Positions 41,547-50,430 of a stretch of DNA of 64,000 nt are shown one piece after another. Origin of the DNA: Prevotella sp. (lineage in GTDB: Bacteria; Bacteroidota; Bacteroidia; Bacteroidales; Bacteroidaceae); assembly GCA_017554105.1 (NCBI GenBank), contig JAFZIY010000016.1:60166-124165 (forward strand). The letters run 5' to 3'. The notes under the pieces were generated by a model. That model had not been told where the DNA came from. It saw only the letters and a list, made by a program, of their open reading frames with translations, and searched no databases. A program made the translations under genes and the position numbers. How positions within the stretch are numbered: the stretch's first letter is position 1; each line of letters begins with the position of its first letter.

Positions 41547-43724
41547 TTAGAAGCCCCCCTTAAGATAATCCTCAAAATACTGTGTTATGCGTTCGTGCAG
41601 ATGCACGCTCTGATGACCTCTCATGTTATGAGGCTCGCCAGGATATACGTAGAAATCAGGTTGTGTTCCTGCCTCGGTGCATGCCTTGATGAACGAGAGA
41701 CAATGTTGCGGAACTACAGTCTTGTCGTTGTAGCCAGTGATTATCTGTAACTTACCTTTAAGGTCTTTAGCTCTTGATATGAGTGATGTCTTCTCATAGC
41801 CTTCAGGATTAGTCTGCGGAGTGTCCATATAACGCTCGCCGTACATCACCTCGTACCATTTCCAGTCGATTACAGGACCGCCGGCAACTCCCACCTTAAA
41901 TACTTCGGGATGGTTCACCATAAGCGAGATGGTCATGAATCCTCCGAAACTCCATCCGTGAACACCAATCCTGTCTTGATCGACGTAGGGTAGTGACTTA
42001 AGGAACCCGATGCCTTTCATCTGGTCCTCCATCTCTATCTGTCCCAGTTGTCGGAACGTGGCTTGCTCGAAGTCTCGTCCGCGGTTCTCACTTCCTCGGT
42101 TGTCAAGGATGAAAAGCACGTAGCCCTTCTGTGCCATGTATGTTTCCCACGAGCGGCTGCACCAGTGCCAGCGTGCGTCAACATTGTGCGCGTGTGGACC
42201 ACCATAGACATAAACCACGGTTGGATATTTCTTGGTAGCATCAAAGTTTGCTGGCTTTACCATACGGTAATAGAGATCGGTCACACCATCTGCAGCCTTG
42301 ATTGTGCCTGATGAGAAATCTGGCACTTGATAACCTTCCCATGGATTGGGAGAGGTGAAGAAAGCGCCCCCCTCTTGTCCCCCCTGGGGGGGAAGGGCTT
42401 TTGTTGCTGCAATAGTTATAACACGTGGGACGTCGGGTTCGGAATAGTTGTCGTAAAGCCATGAACCTGATTCGGACAAGAAAGCGTTGTGCCATCCGCG
42501 TCCGTTGTCGATACGTGTCATCTTTCCGTTGCTGATGCTCACGCTATAGATGTTCTTCTGGATGGGATTGGTCTCGTTAGCAGCGATTATCACCGCCTTG
42601 TTCTTCTTGTCGAAGCCATACATCTCCATCACCACCCAGTTGCCTTTGGTGAGTTGCTTTAACTGTTTCCCATCCTTGTTGAAGAGATATAGATGGTTGT
42701 ATCCGTCCTTTTGACTCTGCATTATGAACTTCGAGTTATCCCAGGGCAGGAATACTATCGGGTTCAGCGGTTCTACATATTTCTCTGATGTCTCACGGAA
42801 TATTTCGGCAATGCGCTCTCCTGTTGCGGCATCGTAACTAACCAGACGGCAGTCGTTCTGGTCGCGGTTGAGTTCAAATATGTAGATGGTCTTGTTGTCT
42901 GGCGACCATGAGATGTTTGTGAAATACCTGTCCGTTGGATCGCCTGCCTTCAGGTAAACGGTTTCTTTAGTCTTAAGGTCATATACACCCACGGTTACCT
43001 TATGTGATGTCTCGCCAGCCATAGGGTATTTGTCCGGCTCACATTTTGCTATTCTTGTGTCTATGTTTACTTGGGGATAGTCGGTCACCATTGACTGGTC
43101 CATTCGATAGAATGCCAGTTTTGAACCGTCATTACTCCAGAAAGTTCCTTTAGTAATGCCAAACTCATCGCGGTGAACACTCTGTCCATATACTATCTCA
43201 CGAGAACCGTCGGTGGACAGTTGATGCTCAATATTATCTGAATCGCGCACATAAAGCTGGTTATCCTTAACGTAGGCAACGGCACGGCTATCCTTGTTCC
43301 ATTCCTCGTTGTTCTCATCCCGGCACGACTGACGCCACACCACGTTGTGCTCATTAAAGTCGATGAGCATACGCTCATTCACGTTCTGCATCATCACATA
43401 TGGCTTGTCACCATAAGGGAATGTGGCATAATAGAAATGACGGAACATCAGCGAGTCGCTCGTTCCTGCCCAATTGTTTATGTCTTCTATGCCTATCAGC
43501 AGTTTTTCGCTGTTTGTCTTCTTGTCAACAATATAGCAGCCTTCGATGTCGAGACGTACAAGTTCGTCGCCCCACCACTCAAACCACTTGTTCTCTGGCG
43601 TCATATTGTGATAGTTGGTGCCGCCGTAGTTGAGGTCTTCAAGCGTGAAGAGTTTATCTTGTGACATCGCTGTTATTGTTGAAAAAAACACTGCAAGAAG
43701 AATTAGTATGCTTCTAATCTTCAT
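41547..43724 (-). CDS. S9 family peptidase (dipeptidyl peptidase IV-like)
   Basis: 725 residues with signal peptide (MKIRSILILLAVFFSTITAMS). N-terminal beta-propeller followed by the alpha/beta hydrolase domain with GWSFGG nucleophile serine, GYNDKTVVP aspartate and GEPHNMRG histidine. Removes dipeptides from peptide N-termini in the periplasm. The ATG at 43724 (or 43727) has a strong AGGAGG site; it overlaps the methyltransferase end by about 11 bases. Longer upstream frame inside the methyltransferase gene is a shadow. Confidence 0.93.
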   Translation of the reverse strand: MKIRSILILLAVFFSTITAMSQDKLFTLEDLNYGGTNYHNMTPENKWFEWWGDELVRLDIEGCYIVDKKTNSEKLLIGIEDINNWAGTSDSLMFRHFYYATFPYGDKPYVMMQNVNERMLIDFNEHNVVWRQSCRDENNEEWNKDSRAVAYVKDNQLYVRDSDNIEHQLSTDGSREIVYGQSVHRDEFGITKGTFWSNDGSKLAFYRMDQSMVTDYPQVNIDTRIAKCEPDKYPMAGETSHKVTVGVYDLKTKETVYLKAGDPTDRYFTNISWSPDNKTIYIFELNRDQNDCRLVSYDAATGERIAEIFRETSEKYVEPLNPIVFLPWDNSKFIMQSQKDGYNHLYLFNKDGKQLKQLTKGNWVVMEMYGFDKKNKAVIIAANETNPIQKNIYSVSISNGKMTRIDNGRGWHNAFLSESGSWLYDNYSEPDVPRVITIAATKALPPQGGQEGGAFFTSPNPWEGYQVPDFSSGTIKAADGVTDLYYRMVKPANFDATKKYPTVVYVYGGPHAHNVDARWHWCSRSWETYMAQKGYVLFILDNRGSENRGRDFEQATFRQLGQIEMEDQMKGIGFLKSLPYVDQDRIGVHGWSFGGFMTISLMVNHPEVFKVGVAGGPVIDWKWYEVMYGERYMDTPQTNPEGYEKTSLISRAKDLKGKLQIITGYNDKTVVPQHCLSFIKACTEAGTQPDFYVYPGEPHNMRGHQSVHLHERITQYFEDYLKGGF

Positions 43725-45261
43725 CATCGAATCCTCCTCTTTCTCTAAAGTTTCGTTTCCCTTTTCCCTTAAGAGGTCTGTCGCCCCCTCTGAATGGTTT
43801 GTCACCACCCCTGAAAGGCTTGTCGCCTCCTTTACGGCGTGGTCTTGCATCGTCATTGTCACGACGGAATCCTCTGTCACGACCTTCACGTTTTCTCTCT
43901 CGGTCACGGGCATTGCGCTCGCGTTCTATCCTTTCACGTCTTTGCTGTGCTATCTCGTATGCAGGATGGTGCTTGAAAGTGAATGTGCGAATGTCGCCGG
44001 CTTCCATTTCCGCATCCTCGTTTATTCTTTTCTTGAACTCACGATGCTCCTTGAAGCGGTGCTTCTCTGCCATCGCTGCCTTTTCCTCCTCAGTCTTTAT
44101 CTCGTTGCCTTCCTTGCGGAAATCGCGGAATTTTCCCTCAAACATCTGGTATTTGCGGAACTCGCATTCCAGAGAACCGTTGAATACAGGGATTTTTATT
44201 GACGGTTTCAGTCCTATCTGGTCGAAGCACTCCTCTCTGTAAGAAAGCACCCATGCGTTGTTACCCTTGAAAGCATTCTTCAGGCGCTCGCCAATCATCT
44301 TATAGGTCGCCAAAAGATTTGGTGTGCTGATGCGTTCACCGTATGGTGGGTTAGTGACGATAATTGCTTTTTCCTCTGGCTGTGTGAAGTCCTTGAAGTC
44401 CTTCTGCTCGATGGTAATGTCATTCGTCAGTCCTGCCGCCTTTACGTTCAGTCTTGCCTTTGCCACGGCTTTCATGTCAACGTCATAGCCGTAGATGTGA
44501 TGTTCGAAATCACGCTCTGCTGAGTCATCGTTATAGATATTGTCGAACAGTTCCTTATCGAAGTCAGCCCATTTCTCAAAGGCATATTCCTTGCGGAACA
44601 CTCCAGGCGAAATGTTACGTGCAATGAGAGCAGCCTCGATAGGCAATGTTCCGGAACCGCACATCGGGTCGATGAAGTCGGTCTCACCTCTCCATCCTGT
44701 CATCAATATCATTCCTGCGGCAAGAACCTCGTTGAGAGGTGCTTCAACTGATTCCTGACGATAGCCGCGACGATGCAGGCTCTCGCCCGAAGAGTCAAGG
44801 CACAAGGTGGCATCCTCGTCAGCGATATGTATATGCAGGCGCAGGTCAGGATTCGCTACCGACACATTAGGTCTCTCACCTGTTGTCTCACGGAACTGAT
44901 CAACAATGGCATCTTTTACCTTGTATGCCACAAACTTAGAATGGCGGAACTCTTCAGAGAACACCACGGAGTCGACAGCGAAGGTCATCTTGTTGTTCAT
45001 CAGTTTGCTCCAGTCAAATTCCTTTACCTTGTCATATACATCGTCAGCGCTCCGAGCCTTGAATTTCTTTATCGGTTTAAGTATTCTTATTGCGGTGTGC
45101 AACTGGAAATTGGCGCGATACATCATTTCCTTGTCGCCGGTGAATGATACCATACGACGTCCAATCTCAACGTTATTGGCACCCATATTGGTCAACTCTT
45201 CTGCCAGTACAGGCTCAAGTCCCATGAATGTTTTGGCAATGAGTTCAAATTCTTCGTTCAT
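43714..45261 (-). CDS. THUMP-domain class I RNA methyltransferase with basic tail
   Basis: 515 residues. N-terminal THUMP region (FELIAKTFMGLEPVLAEEL), then the Rossmann methyltransferase core: DPMCGSGTLPIEAAL SAM motif and IVTNPPYGERI catalytic motif IV. This is the RlmL-N/Trm14-like family that makes m2G in rRNA or tRNA. The last 75 residues are a low-complexity tail rich in Arg, Gly, Lys and Asp with three GGDKPF/GGDRPL repeats, likely RNA-binding. It overlaps the peptidase gene start. Confidence 0.9.
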   Translation of the reverse strand: MNEEFELIAKTFMGLEPVLAEELTNMGANNVEIGRRMVSFTGDKEMMYRANFQLHTAIRILKPIKKFKARSADDVYDKVKEFDWSKLMNNKMTFAVDSVVFSEEFRHSKFVAYKVKDAIVDQFRETTGERPNVSVANPDLRLHIHIADEDATLCLDSSGESLHRRGYRQESVEAPLNEVLAAGMILMTGWRGETDFIDPMCGSGTLPIEAALIARNISPGVFRKEYAFEKWADFDKELFDNIYNDDSAERDFEHHIYGYDVDMKAVAKARLNVKAAGLTNDITIEQKDFKDFTQPEEKAIIVTNPPYGERISTPNLLATYKMIGERLKNAFKGNNAWVLSYREECFDQIGLKPSIKIPVFNGSLECEFRKYQMFEGKFRDFRKEGNEIKTEEEKAAMAEKHRFKEHREFKKRINEDAEMEAGDIRTFTFKHHPAYEIAQQRRERIERERNARDRERKREGRDRGFRRDNDDARPRRKGGDKPFRGGDKPFRGGDRPLKGKGKRNFRERGGFDDED

Positions 45262-45298
45262 ATTATGTTTAGTGTATTATTTTATTGTATAAATTTTA

Positions 45299-45331
45299 AA
45301 CTCCTAACTCCTAATTCCTAACTTCTAACTC
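45299..45331. repeat. Short tandem repeat of CTAACTC-type units
   Basis: Five 7-base units (CCTAACT, CCTAATT, CCTAACT, TCTAACT) between the methyltransferase and acetyltransferase genes. Related copies at 22360-22392 and, reversed, at 49451-49482. Confidence 0.65.
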
Positions 45332-45334
45332 TTT

Positions 45335-46276
45335 TTATATTCCACCTCCGTCAAGGTACTCGAAGTCTATATTGTCAGACTTGACTTGTTTGTACTTCTT
45401 GGTATTTGGCGCAAGGCTTTGTGTCACCCATACGTTGGCTCCCACAATGCTGTTCATGCCTATGGTGATGCGTCCCAAGATGGTTGCATTGGCATAGATA
45501 ATCACGTTGTCCTCAATAATAGGATGGCGTGGAATACCCTTGATAGGATTACCGTTCTCGTCGAGTCGGAAACTCTTCGCTCCGAGTGTGACACCTTGAT
45601 AAAGTTTCACGTTGTTGCCTATAATACATGTGGCACCAATAACAACACCAGTACCGTGGTCGATGGTGAAATGGTCGCCAATGGTTGCGGCTGGATGGAT
45701 GTCGATACCTGTTTCAGAGTGTGCCATCTCAGTGATAATCCTTGGGATGAGAGGTACACCAAGTTCCACAAGTTCATGAGCGATACGATAGTTCGTAAGT
45801 GCCTTGATAACCGGATAGCATGAAATAATCTCCCCGAAGCTCTCGGCGGCAGGGTCTCCGTTATATGCTGCTTCCACGTCAGTAGCAAGAACTTTCCGTA
45901 TCTTGGGGAATCGCTCTATTAGTAGTGCGGCAAGACTTTTCGCTTCTGTGCGGCACTGCTCCTGGTCGCTGTCCATCACGTTGCAGTCGCAGCGGTTGAA
46001 GCACAGTCCTGCCATTATCTGGTCGGTGAGCAGTTTGTGAAGCCGCTCGATGTTTACTCCTATGTGGTATTTTATTGTTTGGCTATTCACGGTCGACTTC
46101 CCGAAATAGCCGGGGAAAAGAATAGAACGGGAGAGTTCAATAATCTCTCCGAGTGCCTTGCTTGATGGCAGAGGGTCGCCCTCGCGGTGCTGATGGAAGA
46201 TACCTTCCAGTGATTCACTTGCCGATAGTTGTTCTATCGCCTGCGTAAGAGTCTGATTTAATCTGTCAGTGCTCAT
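45335..46276 (-). CDS. cysE: Serine O-acetyltransferase
   Basis: Makes O-acetylserine for cysteine synthesis. 313 residues. The C-terminal left-handed beta-helix of hexapeptide repeats is obvious: GIDIHPAATIGDHFTIDHGTGVVIGATC, cited by its key part DHGTGVVIG, then KLYQGVTLGAKS and NATILGRITIG. The N-terminal helical domain is longer than in CysE of E. coli, as usual in Bacteroidetes. The ATG at 46276 is preferred over TTG at 46291. Single-gene unit with own promoter. Confidence 0.93.
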   Translation of the reverse strand: MSTDRLNQTLTQAIEQLSASESLEGIFHQHREGDPLPSSKALGEIIELSRSILFPGYFGKSTVNSQTIKYHIGVNIERLHKLLTDQIMAGLCFNRCDCNVMDSDQEQCRTEAKSLAALLIERFPKIRKVLATDVEAAYNGDPAAESFGEIISCYPVIKALTNYRIAHELVELGVPLIPRIITEMAHSETGIDIHPAATIGDHFTIDHGTGVVIGATCIIGNNVKLYQGVTLGAKSFRLDENGNPIKGIPRHPIIEDNVIIYANATILGRITIGMNSIVGANVWVTQSLAPNTKKYKQVKSDNIDFEYLDGGGI

Positions 46277-46307
46277 CTCTTTGTGTGTCAATAAATGAAA
46301 TAGGGTG

Positions 46308-46315
46308 CAAAGTTA
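46308..46315 (-). promoter_or_regulatory. Bacteroidetes -7 box (TAACTTTG on minus strand) of cysE
   Basis: TAnnTTTG on the minus strand, 32 bases before the cysE start. Confidence 0.7.
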
Positions 46316-46451
46316 CCGATTTTCTCTGACAATGCAAAATAAATGAAGAAAAACAAGCCAATAAAAACATAGTTTTTGTTGTCATCTTCCATTTTAGACG
46401 AGAAAAGCATCTTTTTTTGCCATATTTCTTGACAACGTCTATTATAATTTG

Positions 46452-46459
46452 TACCTTTG
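46452..46459 (+). promoter_or_regulatory. Bacteroidetes -7 box (TACCTTTG)
   Basis: TAnnTTTG match 27 bases before the ATG at 46487; it rules out the in-frame TTG at 46457 as start. Confidence 0.75.
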
Positions 46460-46486
46460 CTTCATCATTTGAAAAAACACATAAAT

Positions 46487-47806
46487 ATGACCAAGAAGTA
46501 TCTTTTAGTAGTTATAGCCGCCATTATGGCTATGATGGATGTCTGTGCGCAGGAGACAGTCGTGCCATATTCCACAACAGATGAGTTTACCGATAGCGTA
46601 AAGTCCCTCAGAGATGCTATCGCATGCGACTCTATGATGGACTATCCCCGTGCTGAATGGTCACGTGCGGGTGTCATCCTGATGCATACTCCAGGTGAAG
46701 AATTGTTTAACGGTGTCATCCATCCTTTGGCCGCTCTTTTCGAGGATTACTTCGATGTTGAGGAGGCAGCGAAGGAACATCGCGGCTATATAGAAATGCT
46801 TGAGGCAAATGGTATTAAAGTACTAACAGTAAGGGATATACTTAACGAGATATGTATTGATAGTCTACGTTCATTGGCTGGCAAAGTGCTTGTCTATGAC
46901 ACTAGTGCATTGGGCGACGAAGATGAGTCCGGCAGTGAGGCATATCGTCAGGAGGTTCTTAGTCGGATGAGTAGGGGAGACCTTATTCGCTGCATTCTGT
47001 TTCAGCCTACGGTGAAGTTGTCGAAGACAGACAACAACACAGGCCTCGAGGCGCAGTATATTCAGAATCCCCTGATGAACCTTTATTTCACTCGCGACCA
47101 AAGCATCACAACACCTCGTGGACATGTTCTTTGCAGGATGAATAGCAGCCAACGTGCTGCGGAGACCGATATCATAGAACTCTGCTACGACCATCTCGGT
47201 CTGAGGCCTGTCCTGCGCATAGAGGGGGAAGGACGTCTTGAGGGCGGTGACTATATTCCTGCGGGCAATATCTCGCTGATAGGCTGCGGTATGAGGACCA
47301 ATGACGAGGGAATAAGACAGATGATGGAAGCCGATGCTTTCGGTCACGATACTGTTGTTGTCGTTCGCGACCATAAGTTGTGGCAGATGCAGATGCATCT
47401 TGACACCCATTTCAACATCATCGACAAAGACCTCTGTACTATGGTAAGCAGCCGACTCTACGCCCAGCCCGGCGATGCGGAGTATAACACCTGTGACATC
47501 TGGGCTCGACGTCCAGGCACAAAGAAGTACACTATGATTAGCAGTGGTCTCTCTTTTGTGGAATACATAAAGTCGCGAGGTTTTGAGATTATCCCCGTTG
47601 ACCGCGATGATGAGTTGCACTATGCCAACAACTACCTTGCCATCGCCCCTCGTCACATTATGGCTGTAGGTGGTCAGTCGGAGACATTCAGACGCCGGTT
47701 GAGCGATGCTGGCGTGACGGTGGAGTGGGTTCCGCTGGAGAGTCTTATCGACGGTTATGGTGCGGCCCACTGCATGACTCAGGTACTGAAAAGGGAGAGA
47801 TATTAG
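46487..47806 (+). CDS. Exported arginine deiminase-like amidinotransferase-fold enzyme
   Basis: 439 residues with a signal peptide (LLVVIAAIMAMMDVCA-Q). The rest follows arginine deiminase: FTRDQSITTPRG (Asp), RLEGGDYIPAGN (Glu/Asp), MHLDTHFNIID (His) and a terminal AHCMTQ with the nucleophile Cys429. All catalytic residues are present. Usual arginine deiminases are cytoplasmic and lie with arcB and arcC; here it is alone and exported, so it may act on arginine or guanidino compounds in the periplasm. It has its own promoter. Confidence 0.82.
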   Translation: MTKKYLLVVIAAIMAMMDVCAQETVVPYSTTDEFTDSVKSLRDAIACDSMMDYPRAEWSRAGVILMHTPGEELFNGVIHPLAALFEDYFDVEEAAKEHRGYIEMLEANGIKVLTVRDILNEICIDSLRSLAGKVLVYDTSALGDEDESGSEAYRQEVLSRMSRGDLIRCILFQPTVKLSKTDNNTGLEAQYIQNPLMNLYFTRDQSITTPRGHVLCRMNSSQRAAETDIIELCYDHLGLRPVLRIEGEGRLEGGDYIPAGNISLIGCGMRTNDEGIRQMMEADAFGHDTVVVVRDHKLWQMQMHLDTHFNIIDKDLCTMVSSRLYAQPGDAEYNTCDIWARRPGTKKYTMISSGLSFVEYIKSRGFEIIPVDRDDELHYANNYLAIAPRHIMAVGGQSETFRRRLSDAGVTVEWVPLESLIDGYGAAHCMTQVLKRERY

Positions 47807-47884
47807 TCCTTTTCCGTTAGTGTTTTAATAATTAAGGAAAACCAAAAATATTATAAAAAGTTTCCTCCTTAGACGAATTATTAA

Positions 47885-47892
47885 TAACTTTG
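47885..47892 (+). promoter_or_regulatory. Promoter of the lipid-type operon (TAACTTTG)
   Basis: TAnnTTTG match 51 bases before the first gene of the five-gene set. Confidence 0.75.
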
Positions 47893-47943
47893 CAGAAATT
47901 TATACATTAGGAAGAAAAGCCTGATGGCTGTAATTGAGCGATA

Positions 47944-48675
47944 ATGAGATATGCGATAATAGCGGCTGGCGAAGGCTCGCGCCTTGCTCAGGAAGGTGTT
48001 AAGGAGCCGAAGCCACTTGTAAGGGTGGGGAATGAGAGACTGATTGATCGTCTGCTTCGCATTTTCATGGACAATAATGCGGAGGAGATTGTCGTTATAT
48101 GTAATGACATTACATCGCTTGTGAGCCGACATCTTGAGGAGGTACGGCAACAAGGTATAGGCGGTAGGCATGTTCCGCTGCGCTATATCGTGAAGTCAAC
48201 CCCCAGCAGTCTGCACAGTTTTCACGAACTGACGTCACTCCTGGGCGATGGAAAGTTCGTGCTTACCACAGTTGACACGGTATTCAGCGAGGAGGAGTTT
48301 TCGCGCTATGTCAATGCTTTCGAGGAGAGTGATGCTGACGGTTATTTCCCTGTGACAGACTATATTGACGATGAGAAGCCTCTATATGTCGGTGTTGGGG
48401 ATGATATGACCATCACTGGATTCTATGACGAGCCTCATGGTTGCCGTTATGTCAGTGCGGGCATCTATGGACTTTCGGCTAAGGCGAAGGATGTGGCGAG
48501 ACGGCAGATAGAGCAGGGTACGAGTCGCATGCGCAACTTTCAGCGTGCCCTTGTGGCTGCGGGCTTCAATATAAAGGCCCATCCGTTCACCAAAGTGCTT
48601 GATATCGACCATAAGGAGGACGTGTCTAAAGCGGAGGATTTTTTAAACCTAAATACTCAGGAGGCATCTAAATGA
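47944..48675 (+). CDS. Sugar-phosphate/alcohol nucleotidyltransferase
   Basis: 243 residues, GT-A-like nucleotidyltransferase. Signature IIAAGEGSRLAQEG (residues 5-18) and EPKPLVRVGN with the Lys that contacts phosphates; VLTTVDTVF holds the metal Asp. It would activate a phosphorylated alcohol or sugar with NTP (probably CTP). The operon contains a CDP-alcohol phosphatidyltransferase, so the product may be a CDP-activated head group. It overlaps the next gene by 4 bases (ATGA). Confidence 0.82.
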   Translation: MRYAIIAAGEGSRLAQEGVKEPKPLVRVGNERLIDRLLRIFMDNNAEEIVVICNDITSLVSRHLEEVRQQGIGGRHVPLRYIVKSTPSSLHSFHELTSLLGDGKFVLTTVDTVFSEEEFSRYVNAFEESDADGYFPVTDYIDDEKPLYVGVGDDMTITGFYDEPHGCRYVSAGIYGLSAKAKDVARRQIEQGTSRMRNFQRALVAAGFNIKAHPFTKVLDIDHKEDVSKAEDFLNLNTQEASK

Positions 48676-49463
48676 AGAAGGTTTTGATGGTCTATCGTGC
48701 ATCACAGTTTTCTCCGAACAGCGTTGACAAGGACAAGAAGATCCTGGAGGCTGTCGGTGAGGAGTTATGGAACAGAGGTGACGACGTGACTTATGTCGCA
48801 GAGGAGAACCTCAGTGACGATGATGATGCCGATGTTATTTTTTCGATGGGACGACTGCCTGAGACCATTGAATGGCTCGCACGGAAAGAGGGTGAAGGCA
48901 AGCGTACGGTGAACAGTAGTCGTGGAGTACGGAATGCACAGCGTTCCGTAATTGAAAGGCTAATGCGCCAGAACGCGATTCCTGCTGCTCCCCTTGATGG
49001 TGATAATGGCTATTGGCTGAAACGTGGTGACGGTGCCGCTCAGCAGGAGGGAGACGTGAAGTATGCCCGTGATGCAGAGGAAAGGGACCGTGTGAAGGCA
49101 GAATTCAACTCGAGAGGAATAACCGATGTCGTGGTAACTGCACATGTCGTAGGCGACCTTGTGAAGTTCTATGGCATACGAGGCACGGGATTCTTCAAGT
49201 GCTTTTATCCCACTGACGACGGGGATAGTAAATTCGGAGATGAACGGGTGAACGGTGCGGCTCACCATTATGCCTATGACGAGAAGAGTCTTATGACAAC
49301 TGTCGAAAGGCTTGCCGACATTGTTGGCCTTGACATATATGGAGGCGACTGCATTGTGCGCGATGATGGAACCTTCGCTATTATCGACTTTAACGACTGG
49401 CCTAGTTTCTCGCGATGTCGGGAAGAAGCGGCAGGAGCGATAGCGGGCCTAGTTAGGAGTTAG
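48672..49463 (+). CDS. ATP-grasp-like protein
   Basis: 263 residues. The N-terminus (KKVLMVYRASQFSPNSVDKD) is Rossmann-like. The C-terminal part has IYGGDCIVRDDGTFAIIDFN, the Mg-binding end of an ATP-grasp fold, then DWPSFSRC. An ATP-dependent ligase or kinase acting on the precursor of the head group is likely. Overlaps the nucleotidyltransferase gene. I do not know a named family. Confidence 0.6.
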   Translation: MKKVLMVYRASQFSPNSVDKDKKILEAVGEELWNRGDDVTYVAEENLSDDDDADVIFSMGRLPETIEWLARKEGEGKRTVNSSRGVRNAQRSVIERLMRQNAIPAAPLDGDNGYWLKRGDGAAQQEGDVKYARDAEERDRVKAEFNSRGITDVVVTAHVVGDLVKFYGIRGTGFFKCFYPTDDGDSKFGDERVNGAAHHYAYDEKSLMTTVERLADIVGLDIYGGDCIVRDDGTFAIIDFNDWPSFSRCREEAAGAIAGLVRS

Positions 49464-49482
49464 GAATTAGGAGTTAGGAGTT
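49451..49482. repeat. Short tandem repeat of GAGTTAG-type units
   Basis: AGTTAGGAGTTAGGAATTAG and following unit, reverse of the CTAACTC family at 22360 and 45299. It covers the end of the ATP-grasp gene and the gap to the phosphatidyltransferase. Confidence 0.65.
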
Positions 49483-49493
49483 GATTGATTATT

Positions 49494-50423
49494 ATGGCAA
49501 CATTCAAGGAGATGCTTCAGGCATCATTTAAGAGTAAGGACACTGAGGAGTGGCTCGATGTTTATTTCACCCGTCCGATAGGACTGGTGTTTGCCATCTT
49601 ATGGAATAAACTGGGCATTCATCCCAATGTCATTACTATATTGTCTATTTTTCTGGGTGTCGGAGCAGGTGTGATGTTCGGATATACCGACCTATGGCAC
49701 AACATTGCCGGTGTTTTGCTGCTTATGTTTGCCAACTTCTGCGACAGCACCGACGGTCAGATGGCCCGCCTGACAGGTAAGAAGACCTTGATAGGCAGGA
49801 TGCTTGACGGCTTTTCTGGCGACGTGTGGTTCGTAGCAATATATAGTGCAATTTGCATACGCCTGTTCAATCAGAACATTCCCGGCACGGATGTTCACTG
49901 GCATTTCCTAATATGGGTACTTGCATTCGTGGCGGGTGTGATGTGCCACTCGCCCCAGAGTTCGCTTGCGGACTATTACCGGCAGATACACCTGCTGTTC
50001 ATAAAGGGAAAGGAAGGCAGCGAACTGGACAACTATGCCCAGCAGCGACAAATCTACGAGAACCTTCCGAAGAGCAAATGGCTCGACCGCCTTTTCTTCT
50101 ATAACTATGCCAATTACTGCAAGAGTCAGGAGAAGCGGACACCGAAGTTCCAGAAGATGATGGAAATGATAAAGGAACAGTATGGCGGTGTGGAGAATAT
50201 GCCTTCGGATTTGAAGGAACAGTTCATCAAGGGCAGTCGCCCTCTGATGAAATATACCAACATCCTCACATTCAATGTCAGGGCGATAACCTTATACGTC
50301 ACATGTCTGTTGAACTGTCCGTGGGTATATCTCCTCGTGGAGATAATCGTTCTGAACGTTATATATATATACATGCACAAGAAGCACGAGGCGCTTTGCA
50401 AAATGATAATTGACAAAGGATAA
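49494..50423 (+). CDS. CDP-alcohol phosphatidyltransferase family protein
   Basis: 309 residues, inner-membrane enzyme with about six helices. The family motif is at D84xxD87G88xxA91R92, then eight residues, G101xxxD105 and a last Asp110 four residues on. The canonical spacing before the last Asp is three, so this member has one extra residue. It should join a CDP-linked unit to an alcohol, or a head group to CDP-diacylglycerol. Start ATG 49494 follows the repeat. Third gene of the operon. Confidence 0.85.
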   Translation: MATFKEMLQASFKSKDTEEWLDVYFTRPIGLVFAILWNKLGIHPNVITILSIFLGVGAGVMFGYTDLWHNIAGVLLLMFANFCDSTDGQMARLTGKKTLIGRMLDGFSGDVWFVAIYSAICIRLFNQNIPGTDVHWHFLIWVLAFVAGVMCHSPQSSLADYYRQIHLLFIKGKEGSELDNYAQQRQIYENLPKSKWLDRLFFYNYANYCKSQEKRTPKFQKMMEMIKEQYGGVENMPSDLKEQFIKGSRPLMKYTNILTFNVRAITLYVTCLLNCPWVYLLVEIIVLNVIYIYMHKKHEALCKMIIDKG

Positions 50424-50430
50424 TTGGCAG

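Noticed and set aside
43725-43913. N-terminal extension of the S9 peptidase
   Set aside because: It lies inside the methyltransferase gene and precedes a clear signal peptide and AGGAGG site at 43724.
45335-45888. Long plus-strand and minus-strand frames inside cysE, hutU, nadB and the SusC gene
   Set aside because: They overlap well-supported genes in other frames, carry no family motif and have no ribosome site; treated as shadows.
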